This document shows, piece by piece, positions 39,950 through 54,900 of a stretch of DNA of 64,000 nt. Position 1 is the stretch's first letter; every line of letters begins with the position of its first letter. The DNA is from Symsagittifera roscoffensis (taxonomy: Eukaryota; Xenacoelomorpha; Acoela; Convolutidae). The stretch spans positions 41,937,649 to 42,001,648 of the forward strand of contig NC_087068.1 of NCBI RefSeq assembly GCF_963678635.1, written 5' to 3'. A model generated the notes under the pieces. It ran no database searches, had not been told where the DNA came from, and saw only the letters and a program-made list of their open reading frames with translations. The position numbers were made by a program, and so were the translations under genes.

Positions 39950-42900
39950 TATGTTTTGACAGTGCTCGACCTATGTTTCGACTGTGCTCGACCAATGTTT
40001 TGACAGTGCTCGACCTATGTTTCGACTGTGCTCGACCAATGTTTTGACAGTGCTCGACCTATGTTTCGACTGTGCTCGACCAATGTTTTGACAGTGCTCG
40101 ACCTATGCTTCGACTGTGCTCGACCTATGTTTCGACTGTGCTCGATCTATGCTTCGACTGTGCTCGACCTATGTTTCCACTGTGCTCGACCTATGTTTCG
40201 ACTGTGCTCGAACTATGTTTCGACTGTGCTCGACCTATGTTTCGACTGTGCTCGACCTATGTTTCGACTGTGCTCGACCTATGTTTTGACAGTGCTCGAC
40301 CTATGTTTTGACGGTTTTTGACCTTTGTTTCGACGGTATTCGACCTATGTTTCGACTGTGCTCGACCTATGTTTCGACTGTGCTCGACCTATGTTTCTAC
40401 TGTGCTCTACCTATGTTTCGACTGTGCTTGACCTATGTTTAGACTGTGCTCGACCTATGTTTTGACAGTGCTCGACCTATGTTTCGACTGTGCTCGAACT
40501 ATGTTTCGACTGTGCTCGACCTATGTTTCGACTGTGCTCGAACTATGTTTCGACTGTGCTCGACCTATGTTTCGACTGTGCTCGACCTATGTTTCGACTG
40601 TGCTCGACCTATGTTTCGACTGTGCTCGACCTATGTTTCGACTGTGCTCGACCTATGTTTCGACTGTGCTCGACCTATGTTTCGACTGTGCTCGAACTAT
40701 GTTTCGACTGTGCTCGACCTATGTTTAGACTGTGCTCGACCTATGTTTAGACTGTGCTTGACCTATGTTTCGACTGTGCTCGACCTATGTTTTGACAGTG
40801 CTCGACCTATGTTTCGACTGTGCTCGACCTATGTTTCGACTGTGCTCGAACTATGTTTCGACTGTGCTCGACCTATGTTTCAACTTTGCTCGATCTATGC
40901 TTCGACTGTGCTCGACCTATGTTTCGACTGTGCTCGACCTATGTTTCGACTGTGCTCGACCTATGTTTCGACTGTGCTCGACCTATGTTTTGACGGTATT
41001 CGACCTTTGTTTCGACGGTATTCGACCTATGTTTTGACGGTATTCGACCTTTGTTTCGACGGTATTCGACCTATGTTTCGACTGTGCTCGACCTATGTTT
41101 CGACTGTACTCGACCTATGTTTCGACTGTGCTCGAACTATGTTTCGACTGTGCTCGACCTATGTTTCAACTGTGCTCGATCTATGCTTCGACTGTGCTCG
41201 ACCTATGTTTCGACTGTGCTCGACCTATGTTTCGACTGTGCTCGACCTATGTTTCGACTGTGCTCGACCTATGTTTTGACTGCGCTCGACCTATGTTTTG
41301 ACAGTGCTCGACCTATGTTTTGACGGTATTCGACCTTTGTTTCGACGGTATTCGACCTATGTTTCGACTGTGCTCGACCTATGTTTTGACTGCGCTCGAC
41401 CTATGTTTTGACAGTGCTCGACCTATGTTTTGACGGTATTCGACCTTTGTTTTGACAGTGCTCGACCTATGTTTCGACTGTGCTCGACCTATGTTTCGAC
41501 TGTGCTCGACCTATGTTTCGACTGTGCTCGACCTATGTTTCGACTGTGCTCGACCTATGTTTCGATTGTGCTCGACCTATGTTTTGACGGTATTCGACCT
41601 TTGTTTCGACGGTATTCGACCTATGTTTCGACTGTGCTCGACCTATGTTTTGACTGCGCTCGACCTATGTTTTGACAGTGCTCGACCTATGTTTTGACGG
41701 TATTCGACCTTTGTTTCGACTGTGCTCGACCTATGTTTCGACTGTGCTCGACCTATGTTTCGACTGTGCTCGAACTATGTTTCGACTGTGCTCGACCTAT
41801 GTTTCGACTGTGCTCGAACTATGTTTCGACTGTGCTCGACCTATGTTTAGACTGTGCTCGACCTATGTTTAGACTGTGCTTGACCTATGTTTCGACTGTG
41901 CTCGACCTATGTTTTGACAGTGCTCGACCTATGTTTCGACTGTGCTCGACCTATGTTTCGACTGTGCTCGACCTATGTTTCAACTGTGCTCGATCTATGC
42001 TTCGACTGTGCTCGACCTATGTTTCGACTGTGCTCGACCTATGTTTCGACTGTGCTCGACCTATGTTTCGACTGTGCTCGACCTATGTTTCGACTGTGCT
42101 CGACCTATGTTTTGACGGTATTCGACCTTTGTTTCGACGGTATTCGACCTATGTTTCGACTGTGCTCGACCTATGTTTTGACTGCGCTCGACCTATGTTT
42201 TGACAGTGCTCGACCTATACTTTGACGGTATTCGACCTTTGTTTTGACAGTGCTCGACCTATGTTCGACTGTGCTCGACCTATGTTTCGACTGTGCTCGA
42301 CCTATGTTTTGACAGTGCTCGACCTATGTTTCGACTGTGCTCGAACTATGTATCGACTGTGCTCGACCTATGTTTCGACTGTGCTCGAACTATGTTTCGA
42401 CTGTGCTCGACCTATGTTTCGACTGTGCTCGGCCTATGTTTCGACTGTGCTCGACGTATGTTTCGACTGTGCTCGACGTATGTTTCGACTGTGCTCGACC
42501 TATGTTCGACTGTGCTCGACCTATGTTTCGACTGTGCTCGACCTATGTTTCGACTGTGCTCGACCTATGTTCGACTGTGCTCGACCTATGTTTCGACTGT
42601 GCTCGAACTATGTTTCGACTGTGCTCGACCTATGTTTCGACTGTGCTCGACCTATGTTTCGACTGTGCTCGACCTATGTTTCGACTGTGCTCGACGTATG
42701 TTTCGACTGTGCTCGACGTATGTTTCGACTGTGCTCGACCTATGTTTCGACTGTGCTCGACCTATGTTTTGACAGTGCTCGACCTATGTTTCGACTGTGC
42801 TCGACCTATGTTTCGACTGTGCTCGACCTATGTTTCGACTGTGCTCGACCTATGTTTTGACAGTGCTCGACCTATGTTTCGACTGTGCTCGACGTATGTT

Positions 42901-45900
42901 TCGACTGTGCTCGACCTATGTTTCGACTGTGCTCGATCTATGTTTCGACTGTGCTCGACCTATGTTTCGACTGTGCTCGACCTATGTTTCGACTGTCCTC
43001 GACCTATGTTTCGATTGTGCTCGACCTATGTTTTGACGGTATTCGACCTTTGTTTCGACGGTATTCGACCTATGTTTCGACTGTGCTCGACCTATGTTTC
43101 GACTGTGCTCGACCTATGTTTCGACTGTGCTCGACCTATGTTTTGACGGTATTCGACCTTTGTTTCGACGGTATTCGACCTATGTTTCGACTGTGCTCGA
43201 CCTATGTTTTGACTGCGCTCGACCTATGTTTTGACAGTGCTCGACCTATGTTTTGACGGTATTCGACCTTTGTTTTGACAGTGCTCGACCTATGTTCGAC
43301 TGTGCTCGACCTATGATTCGACTGTGCTCGACCTATGTTTTGACAGTGCTCGACCTATGTTTCGACTGTGCTCGAACTATGTATCGACTGTGCTCGACCT
43401 ATGTTTCGACTGTGCTCAAACTATGTTTCGACTGTGCTCGACCTATGTTTCGACTGTGCTCGGCCTATGTTTCGACTGTGCTCGACCTATGTTTCGACTG
43501 TGCTCGACCTATGTTTCGACTGTGCTCGACCTATGTTTCGACTGTGCTCGACCTATGTTTCGACTGTGCTCGAACTATGTTTCGACTGTGCTCGACCTAT
43601 GTTTCGACTGTGCTCGACCTATGTTTCGACTGTGCTCGACCTATGTTTCGACTGTGCTCGACGTATGTTTCGACTGTGCTCGACCTATATTTCGACTGTG
43701 CTCGACCTATGTTTCGACTGTGCTCGACCTATTTTTCGACTGTGCTCGACCTATGTTTCGACTGTGCTCGACCTATGTTTCGACTGTGCTCGAACTATGT
43801 TTCGACTGTGCTCGACCTATGTTTCGACTGTGCTCGACGTATGTTTCGACTGTGCTCGACGTATGTTTCGACTGTGCTCGACCTATGTTTCGACTGTGCT
43901 CGACCTATGTTTCGACTGTGCTCGACCTATGTTTCGACTGTGCTCGACCTATGTTTCGACTGTGCTCGACCTATGTTTTGACGGTATTCGACCTTTGTTT
44001 CGATGGTATTCGACCTATGTTTCGACTGTGCTCGACCTATGTTTCGACTGTGCTCGACCTATGTTTTGACAGTGCTCGACCTATGTTTCGACTGTGCTCG
44101 AACTATGTTTCGACTGTGCTCGACCTATGTTTCGACTGTGCTCGAACTATGTTTCGACTGTGCTCGACCTATGTTTCGACCGTGCTCGACCTATGTTTCG
44201 ACTGTGCTCGACCTATGTTTCGACTGTGCTCGACCTATGTTTCGACTGTGCTCGACCTATGTTTCGACTGTGCTCGACCTATGTTTTGACAGTGCTCGAC
44301 CTATGTTTCGACTGTGCTCGACCAACATTTTGACAGTGCTCGACCTATGTTTCGACTGTGCTCGACCAATGTTTTGACAGTGCTCGACCTATGCTTCGAC
44401 TGTGCTCGACCTATGTTTCGACTGTGCTCGATCTATGCTTCGACTGTGCTCGACCTATGTTTCGACTGTGCTCGACCTATGTTTCGACTGTGCTCGACCT
44501 ATGTTTCGACTGTGCTCGACCTATGTTTCGACTGTGCTCGACCTATGTTTCGACTGTGCTCGACCTATGTTTTGACGGTATTCGACCTTTGTTTCGATGG
44601 TATTCGACCTATGTTTCGACTGTGCTCGACCTATGTTTCGACTGTGCTCGAACTATGTTTTGACAGTGCTCGACCTATGTTTCGACTGTGCTCGAACTAT
44701 GTTTCGACTGTGCTCGACCTATGTTTCGACTGTGCTCGAACTATGTTTCGACTGTGCTCGACCTATGTTTCGACCGTGCTCGACCAATGTTTCGACTGTG
44801 CTCGACCTATGTTTCGACTGTGCTCGACCTATGTTTCGACTGTGCTCGACCTATGTTTCGACTGTGCTCGACCTATGTTTTGACAGTGCTCGACCTATGT
44901 TTCGACTGTGCTCGACCAACATTTTGACAGTGCTCGACCTATGTTTCGACTGTGCTCGACCAATGTTTTGACAGTGCTCGACCTATGCTTCGACTGTGCT
45001 CGACCTATGTTTCGACTGTGCTCGATCTATGCTTCGACTGTGCTCGACCTATGTTTCGACTGTGCTCGACCTATGTTTCGACTGTGCTCGACTTATGTTT
45101 CGACTGTGCTCGACCAATGTTTTGACAGTGCTCGACCTATGTTTCGACTGTGCTCGACCAATGTTTTGACAGTGCTCGACCTAGGTTTCGACTGTGCTCG
45201 ACCAATGTTTTGACAGTGCTCGACCTATGTTTCGACTGTGCTCGACCAATGTTTTGACAGTGCTCGACCTATGCTTCGACTGTGCTCGACCTATGTTTCG
45301 ACTGTGCTCGACCTATGTTTCGACTGTGCTCGACTTATGTTTCGACTGTGCTCGACCTATGTTTTGACAGTGCTCGACCTATGCTTCGACTGTGCTCGAC
45401 CTATGTTTCGACTGTGCTCGATCTATGCTTCGACTGTGCTCGACCTATTTTTCGACTGTGCTCGACCTATGTTTCGACTGTGCTCGACTTATGTTTCGAC
45501 TGTGCTCGACCAATGTTTTCACAGTGCTCGACCTATGTTTCGACTGTGCTCGACCAATGTTTTGACAGTGCTCGACCTATGTTTCGACTGTGCTCGACCA
45601 ATGTTTTGACAGTGCTCGACCTATGTTTCGACTGTGCTCGACCAATGTTTTGACAGTGCTCGACCTATGCTTCGACTGTGCTCGACCTATGTTTCGACTG
45701 TGTTCGATCTATGCTTCGACTGTGCTCGACCTATGTTTCGACTGTGCTCGACCTATGTTTCGACTGTGCTCGACTTATGTTTCGACTGTGCTCGACCTAT
45801 GTTTTGACGGTATTCGACCTTCGTTTCGACGGTATTCGACCTATGTTTCGACTGTGCTCGACCTATGTTTTGACTGCGCTCGACCTATGTTTTGACAGTG

Positions 45901-48900
45901 CTCGACCTATGTTTTGACGGTATTCGACCTTTGTTTTGACAGTGCTCGACCTATGTTTCGACTGTGCTCGACCTATGTTTTGACAGTGCTCGACCTATGT
46001 TTCGACTGTGCTCGACGTATGTTTCGACTGTGCTCGAACTATGTTTCGACTGTGCTCGACCTATGTTTCGACTGTGCTCGATCTATGCTTCGACTGTGCT
46101 CGAGCTATGTTTCGACTGTGCTCGACCTATGTTTCGACTGTGCTCGACCTATGTTTCGACTGTGCTCGACCTATGTTTTGACGGTATTCGACCTTTGTTT
46201 CGACGGTATTCGACCTATGTTTCGACTGTGCTCGACCTATGTTTCGACTGTGCTCGACCTATGTTTTGACAGTGCTCGACCTATGTTTCGACTGTGCTCG
46301 AACTATGTTTCGACTGTGCTCAACCTATGTTTCGGCTGTGCTCGAACTATGTTTCGACTGTGCTCGACCTATGTTTCGACTGTGCTCGACCTATGTTTCG
46401 ACTGTGCTCGACCTATGTTTCCACTGTGCTCGACCTATGTTTCGACTGTGCTCGACCTATGTTTCGACTGCTCGACCTATGTTTTGACAGTGCTCGACCT
46501 ATGTTTCGACTGTGCTCGACCTATGTTTCGACTGTGCTCGAACAATGTTTCGACTGTGCTCGACCTATGTTTCGACTGTGCTCGATCTATGCTTCGACTG
46601 TGCTCGACCTATGTTTCGACTGTGCTCGACCTATGTTTCGACTGTGCTCGACCTATGTTTCGACTGTGCTCGACCTATGTTTTGACGGTATTCGACCTTT
46701 GTTTCGACGGTATTCGACCTATGTTTCGACTGTGCTCGACCTATGTTTTGACTGCGCTCGACCTATGTTTTGACAGTGCTCGACCTATGTTTCGACTGTG
46801 CTCGACGTATGTTTCGACTGTGCTCGAACTATGTTTCGACTGTGCTCGACCTATGTTTCGACTGTGCTCGATCTATGCTTCGACTGTGCTCGAGCTATGT
46901 TTCGACTGTGCTCGACCTATGTTTCGACTGTGCTCGACCTATGTTTCGACTGTGCTCGACCTATGTTTTGACGGTATTCGACCTTTGTTTCGACGGTATT
47001 CGACCTATGTTTCGACTGTGCTCGACCTATGTTTCGACTGTGCTCGACCTATGTTTTGACAGTGCTCGACCTATGCTTCGACTGTGCTCGACCTATGTTT
47101 CGACTGTGCTCGATCTATGCTTCGACTGTGCTCGACCTATTTTTCGACTGTGCTCGACCTATGTTTCGACTGTGCTCGACTTATGTTTCGACTGTGCTCG
47201 ACCAATGTTTTCACAGTGCTCGACCTATGTTTCGACTGTGCTCGACCAATGTTTTGACAGTGCTCGACCTATGTTTCGACTGTGCTCGACCAATGTTTTG
47301 ACAGTGCTCGACCTATGTTTCGACTGTGCTCGACCAATGTTTTGACAGTGCTCGACCTATGCTTCGACTGTGCTCGACCTATGTTTCGACTGTGTTCGAT
47401 CTATGCTTCGACTGTGCTCGACCTATGTTTCGACTGTGCTCGACCTATGTTTCGACTGTGCTCGACTTATGTTTCGACTGTGCTCGACCTATGTTTTGAC
47501 GGTATTCGACCTTCGTTTCGACGGTATTCGACCTATGTTTCGACTGTGCTCGACCTATGTTTTGACTGCGCTCGACCTATGTTTTGACAGTGCTCGACCT
47601 ATGTTTTGACGGTATTCGACCTTTGTTTTGACAGTGCTCGACCTATGTTTCGACTGTGCTCGACCTATGTTTTGACAGTGCTCGACCTATGTTTCGACTG
47701 TGCTCGACGTATGTTTCGACTGTGCTCGAACTATGTTTCGACTGTGCTCGACCTATGTTTCGACTGTGCTCGATCTATGCTTCGACTGTGCTCGAGCTAT
47801 GTTTCGACTGTGCTCGACCTATGTTTCGACTGTGCTCGACCTATGTTTCGACTGTGCTCGACCTATGTTTTGACGGTATTCGACCTTTGTTTCGACGGTA
47901 TTCGACCTATGTTTCGACTGTGCTCGACCTATGTTTCGACTGTGCTCGACCTATGTTTTGACAGTGCTCGACCTATGTTTTGACAGTGCTCGACCTATGT
48001 TTTGACGGTATTCGACCTTTGTTTTGACAGTGCTCGACCTATGTTTCGACTGTGCTCGACCTATGTTTCGACTGTGCTCGACCTATGTTTTGACTGCGCT
48101 CGACCTATGTTTCGACTGTGCTCGACCTATGTTTAGACTGTGCTCGACCTATGTTTAGACTGTGCTTGACCTATGTTTCGACTGTGCTCGACCTATGTTT
48201 CGACGGTATTCGACCTATGTTTCGACTGTGCTCGACCTATGTTTTGACTGCGCTCGACCTATGTTTTGACAGTGCTCGACCTATGTTTTGACGGTATTCG
48301 ACCTTTGTTTTGACAGTGCTCGACCTATGTTTCGACTGTGCTCGACCTATGTTTCGACTGTGCTCGACCTATGTTTCGACTGTGCTCGACCTATGTTTCG
48401 ACTGTGCTCGACCTATGTTTCGATTGTGCTCGACCTATGTTTTGACGGTATTCGACCTTTGTTTCGACGGTATTCGACCTATGTTTCGACTGTGCTCGAC
48501 CTATGTTTTGACTGCGCTCGACCTATGTTTTGACAGTGCTCGACCTATGTTTTGACGGTATTCGACCTTTGTTTCGACTGTGCTCGACCTATGTTTCGAC
48601 TGTGCTCGACCTATGTTTCGACTGTGCTCGAACTATGTTTCGACTGTGCTCGACCTATGTTTCGACTGTGCTCGAACTATGTTTCGACTGTGCTCGACCT
48701 ATGTTTAGACTGTGCTCGACCTATGTTTAGACTGTGCTTGACCTATGTTTCGACTGTGCTCGACCTATGTTTTGACAGTGCTCGACCTATGTTTCGACTG
48801 TGCTCGACCTATGTTTCGACTGTGCTCGACCTATGTTTCAACTGTGCTCGATCTATGCTTCGACTGTGCTCGACCTATGTTTCGACTGTACTCGACCTAT

Positions 48901-51900
48901 GTTTCGACTGTGCTCGACCTATGTTTCGACTGTGCTCGACCTATGTTTCGACTGTGCTCGACCTATGTTTTGACGGTATTCGACCTTTGTTTCGACGGTA
49001 TTCGACCTATGTTTCGACTGTGCTCGACCTATGTTTTGACTGCGCTCGACCTATGTTTTGACAGTGCTCGACCTATACTTTGACGGTATTCGACCTTTGT
49101 TTTGACAGTGCTCGACCTATGTTCGACTGTGCTCGACCTATGTTTCGACTGTGCTCGACCTATGTTTTGGCAGTGCTCGACCTATGTTTCGACTGTGCTC
49201 GAACTATGTATCGACTGTGCTCGACCTATGTTTCGACTGTGCTCGAACTATGTTTCGACTGTGCTCGACCTATGTTTCGACTGTGCTCGGCCTATGTTTC
49301 GACTGTGCTCGACGTATGTTTCGACTGTGCTCGACGTATGTTTCGACTGTGCTCGACCTATGTTCGACTGTGCTCGACCTATGTTTCGACTGTGCTCGAC
49401 CTATGTTTCGACTGTGCTCGACCTATGTTCGACTGTGCTCGACCTATGTTTCGACTGTGCTCGAACTATGTTTCGACTGTGCTCGACCTATGTTTCGACT
49501 GTGCTCGACCTATGTTTCGACTGTGCTCGACCTATGTTTCGACTGTGCTCGACGTATGTTTCGACTGTGCTCGACGTATGTTTCGACTGTGCTCGACCTA
49601 TGTTTCGACTGTGCTCGACCTATGTTTTGACAGTGCTCGACCTATGTTTCGACTGTGCTCGACCTATGTTTCGACTGTGCTCGACCTATGTTTCGACTGT
49701 GCTCGACCTATGTTTTGACAGTGCTCGACCTATGTTTCGACTGTGCTCGACGTATGTTTCGACTGTGCTCGACCTATGTTTCGACTGTGCTCGATCTATG
49801 TTTCGACTGTGCTCGACCTATGTTTCGACTGTGCTCGACCTATGTTTCGACTGTCCTCGACCTATGTTTCGATTGTGCTCGACCTATGTTTTGACGGTAT
49901 TCGACCTTTGTTTCGACGGTATTCGACCTATGTTTCGACTGTGCTCGACCTATGTTTCGACTGTGCTCGACCTATGTTTCGACTGTGCTCGACCTATGTT
50001 TTGACGGTATTCGACCTTTGTTTCGACGGTATTCGACCTATGTTTCGACTGTGCTCGACCTATGTTTTGACTGCGCTCGACCTATGTTTTGACAGTGCTC
50101 GACCTATGTTTTGACGGTATTCGACCTTTGTTTTGACAGTGCTCGACCTATGTTCGACTGTGCTCGACCTATGTTTCGACTGTGCTCGACCTATGTTTTG
50201 ACAGTGCTCGACCTATGTTTCGACTGTGCTCGAACTATGTATCGACTGTGCTCGACCTATGTTTCGACTGTGCTCAAACTATGTTTCGACTGTGCTCGAC
50301 CTATGTTTCGACTGTGCTCGGCCTATGTTTCGACTGTGCTCGACCTATGTTTCGACTGTGCTCGACCTATGTTTCGACTGTGCTCGACCTATGTTTCGAC
50401 TGTGCTCGACCTATGTTTCGACTGTGCTCGAACTATGTTTCGACTGTGCTCGACCTATGTTTCGACTGTGCTCGACCTATGTTTCGACTGTGCTCGACCT
50501 ATGTTTCGACTGTGCTCGACGTATGTTTCGACTGTGCTCGACCTATATTTCGACTGTGCTCGACCTATGTTTCGACTGTGCTCGACCTATTTTTCGACTG
50601 TGCTCGACCTATGTTTCGACTGTGCTCGACCTATGTTTCGACTGTGCTCGAACTATGTTTCGACTGTGCTCGACCTATGTTTCGACTGTGCTCGACGTAT
50701 GTTTCGACTGTGCTCGACGTATGTTTCGACTGTGCTCGACCTATGTTTCGACTGTGCTCGACCTATGTTTCGACTGTGCTCGACCTATGTTTCGACTGTG
50801 CTCGACCTATGTTTCGACTGTGCTCGACCTATGTTTTGACGGTATTCGACCTTTGTTTCGATGGTATTCGACCTATGTTTCGACTGTGCTCGACCTATGT
50901 TTCGACTGTGCTCGAACTATGTTTTGACAGTGCTCGACCTATGTTTCGACTGTGCTCGAACTATGTTTCGACTGTGCTCGACCTATGTTTCGACTGTGCT
51001 CGAACTATGTTTCGACTGTGCTCGACCTATGTTTCGACCGTGCTCGACCAATGTTTCGACTGTGCTCGACCTATGTTTCGACTGTGCTCGACCTATGTTT
51101 CGACTGTGCTCGACCTATGTTTCGACTGTGCTCGACCTATGTTTTGACAGTGCTCGACCTATGTTTCGACTGTGCTCGACCAACATTTTGACAGTGCTCG
51201 ACCTATGTTTCGACTGTGCTCGACCAATGTTTTGACAGTGCTCGACCTATGCTTCGACTGTGCTCGACCTATGTTTCGACTGTGCTCGATCTATGCTTCG
51301 ACTGTGCTCGACCTATGTTTCGACTGTGCTCGACCTATGTTTCGACTGTGCTCGACTTATGTTTCGACTGTGCTCGACCAATGTTTTGACAGTGCTCGAC
51401 CTATGTTTCGACTGTGCTCGACCAATGTTTTGACAGTGCTCGACCTAGGTTTCGACTGTGCTCGACCAATGTTTTGACAGTGCTCGACCTATGTTTCGAC
51501 TGTGCTCGACCAATGTTTTGACAGTGCTCGACCTATGCTTCGACTGTGCTCGACCTATGTTTCGACTGTGCTCGACCTATGTTTCGACTGTGCTCGACTT
51601 ATGTTTCGACTGTGCTCGACCTATGTTTTGACAGTGCTCGACCTATGCTTCGACTGTGCTCGACCTATGTTTCGACTGTGCTCGATCTATGCTTCGACTG
51701 TGCTCGACCTATTTTTCGACTGTGCTCGACCTATGTTTCGACTGTGCTCGACTTATGTTTCGACTGTGCTCGACCAATGTTTTCACAGTGCTCGACCTAT
51801 GTTTCGACTGTGCTCGACCAATGTTTTGACAGTGCTCGACCTATGTTTCGACTGTGCTCGACCAATGTTTTGACAGTGCTCGACCTATGTTTCGACTGTG

Positions 51901-54900
51901 CTCGACCAATGTTTTGACAGTGCTCGACCTATGCTTCGACTGTGCTCGACCTATGTTTCGACTGTGTTCGATCTATGCTTCGACTGTGCTCGACCTATGT
52001 TTCGACTGTGCTCGACCTATGTTTCGACTGTGCTCGACTTATGTTTCGACTGTGCTCGACCTATGTTTTGACGGTATTCGACCTTCGTTTCGACGGTATT
52101 CGACCTATGTTTCGACTGTGCTCGACCTATGTTTTGACTGCGCTCGACCTATGTTTTGACAGTGCTCGACCTATGTTTTGACGGTATTCGACCTTTGTTT
52201 TGACAGTGCTCGACCTATGTTTCGACTGTGCTCGACCTATGTTTTGACAGTGCTCGACCTATGTTTCGACTGTGCTCGACGTATGTTTCGACTGTGCTCG
52301 AACTATGTTTCGACTGTGCTCGACCTATGTTTCGACTGTGCTCGATCTATGCTTCGACTGTGCTCGAGCTATGTTTCGACTGTGCTCGACCTATGTTTCG
52401 ACTGTGCTCGACCTATGTTTCGACTGTGCTCGACCTATGTTTTGACGGTATTCGACCTTTGTTTCGACGGTATTCGACCTATGTTTCGACTGTGCTCGAC
52501 CTATGTTTCGACTGTGCTCGACCTATGTTTTGACAGTGCTCGACCTATGTTTCGACTGTGCTCGAACTATGTTTCGACTGTGCTCAACCTATGTTTCGGC
52601 TGTGCTCGAACTATGTTTCGACTGTGCTCGACCTATGTTTCGACTGTGCTCGACCTATGTTTCGACTGTGCTCGACCTATGTTTCCACTGTGCTCGACCT
52701 ATGTTTCGACTGTGCTCGACCTATGTTTCGACTGCTCGACCTATGTTTTGACAGTGCTCGACCTATGTTTCGACTGTGCTCGACCTATGTTTCGACTGTG
52801 CTCGAACAATGTTTCGACTGTGCTCGACCTATGTTTCGACTGTGCTCGATCTATGCTTCGACTGTGCTCGACCTATGTTTCGACTGTGCTCGACCTATGT
52901 TTCGACTGTGCTCGACCTATGTTTCGACTGTGCTCGACCTATACCTATGTTTTGACGGTATTCGACCTTTGTTTCGACGGTATTCGACCTATGTTTCGAC
53001 TGTGCTCGACCTATGTTTTGACTGCGCTCGACCTATGTTTTGACAGTGCTCGACCTATGTTTCGACTGTGCTCGACGTATGTTTCGACTGTGCTCGAACT
53101 ATGTTTCGACTGTGCTCGACCTATGTTTCGACTGTGCTCGATCTATGCTTCGACTGTGCTCGAGCTATGTTTCGACTGTGCTCGACCTATGTTTCGACTG
53201 TGCTCGACCTATGTTTCGACTGTGCTCGACCTATGTTTTGACGGTATTCGACCTTTGTTTCGACGGTATTCGACCTATGTTTCGACTGTGCTCCGACCTA
53301 TGTTTCGACTGTGCTCGACCTATGTTTTGACCAGTGCTCGACCTATGCTTCGACTGTGCTCGACCTATGTTTCGACTGTGCTCGATCTATGCTTCGACTG
53401 TGCTCGACCTATTTTTCGACTGTGCTCGACCTAATGTTTCGACTGTGCTCGACTTATGTTTCGACTGTGCTCGACCAATGTTTTCACAGTGCTCGACCTA
53501 TGTTTCGACTGTGCTCGACCAATGTTTTGACAGTGCTCGACCTATGTTTCGACTGTGCTCGACCAATGTTTTGACAGTGCTCGGACCTATGTTTTCGACT
53601 GTGCTCGACCAATGTTTTGACAGTGCTCGACCTATGCTTCGACTGTGCTCGACCTATGTTTCGACTGTGTTCGATCTATGCTTCGACTGTGCTCGACCTA
53701 TGTTTCGACTGTGCTCGACCTATGTTTCGACTGTGCTCGACTTTATGTTTCGACTGTGCTCGACCTATGTTTTGACGGTATTCGACCTTCGTTTCGACGG
53801 TATTCGACCTATGTTTTCGACTGTGCTCGACCTATTGTTTTGACTGCGCTCGACCTATGTTTTGACAGTGCTCGACCTATGTTTTGACGGTATTCGACCT
53901 TTGTTTTGACAGTGCTCGACCTATGTTTCGACTGTGCTCGACCTATGTTTTGACAGTGCTCGACCTATGTTTCGACTGTGCTCGACGTATGTTTCGGACT
54001 GTGCTCGAACTATGTTTCGACTGTGCTCGACCTATGTTTCGACTGTGCTCGATCTATGCTTCGACTGTGCTCGAGCTATGTTTCGACTGTGCTCGACCTA
54101 TGTTTCGACTGTGCTCGACCTATGTTTCGACTGTGCTCGACCTATGTTTTGACGGTATTCGACCTTTGTTTCGACGGTATTCGACCTATGTTTCGACTGT
54201 GCTCGACCTATGTTTCGACTGTGCTCGACCTATGTTTTGACAGTGCTCGACCTATGTTTCGACTGTGCTCGAACTATGTTTCGACTGTGCTCAACCTATG
54301 TTTCGGCTGTGCTCGAACTATGTTCGACTGTGCTCGACCTATGTTTCGACTGTGCTCGACCTATGTTTCGACTGTGCTCGACCTATGTTTTCGACTGTGC
54401 TCGACCTATGTTTCGACTGTGCTCGACCTATGTTTCGACTGCTCGACCTATGTTTTGACAGTGCTCGACCTATGTTTCGACTGTGCTCGACCTATGTTTC
54501 GACTGTGCTCGAACAATGTTTCGACTGTGCTCGACCTATGTTTCGACTTTGCTCGATCTATGCTTCGACTGTGCTCGACCTATGTTTCGACTGTGCTCGA
54601 CCTATGTTTCGACTGTGCTCGACCTATGTTTCGACTGTGCTCGAACTATGTTTTGACGGTATTCGACCTTTGTTTCGACGGTATTCGACCTAAGTTTCGA
54701 CTGTGCTCGACCTATGTTTTGACTGCGCTCGACCTATGTTTTGACAGTGCTCGACCTATGTTCGACTGTGCTCGACGTATGTTTCGACTGTGCTCGAACT
54801 ATGTTTCGACTGTGCTCGACCTATGTTTCGACTGTGCTCGATCTATGCTTCGACTGTGCTCGAGCTATGTTTCGACTGTGCTCGACCTATGTTTCGACTG

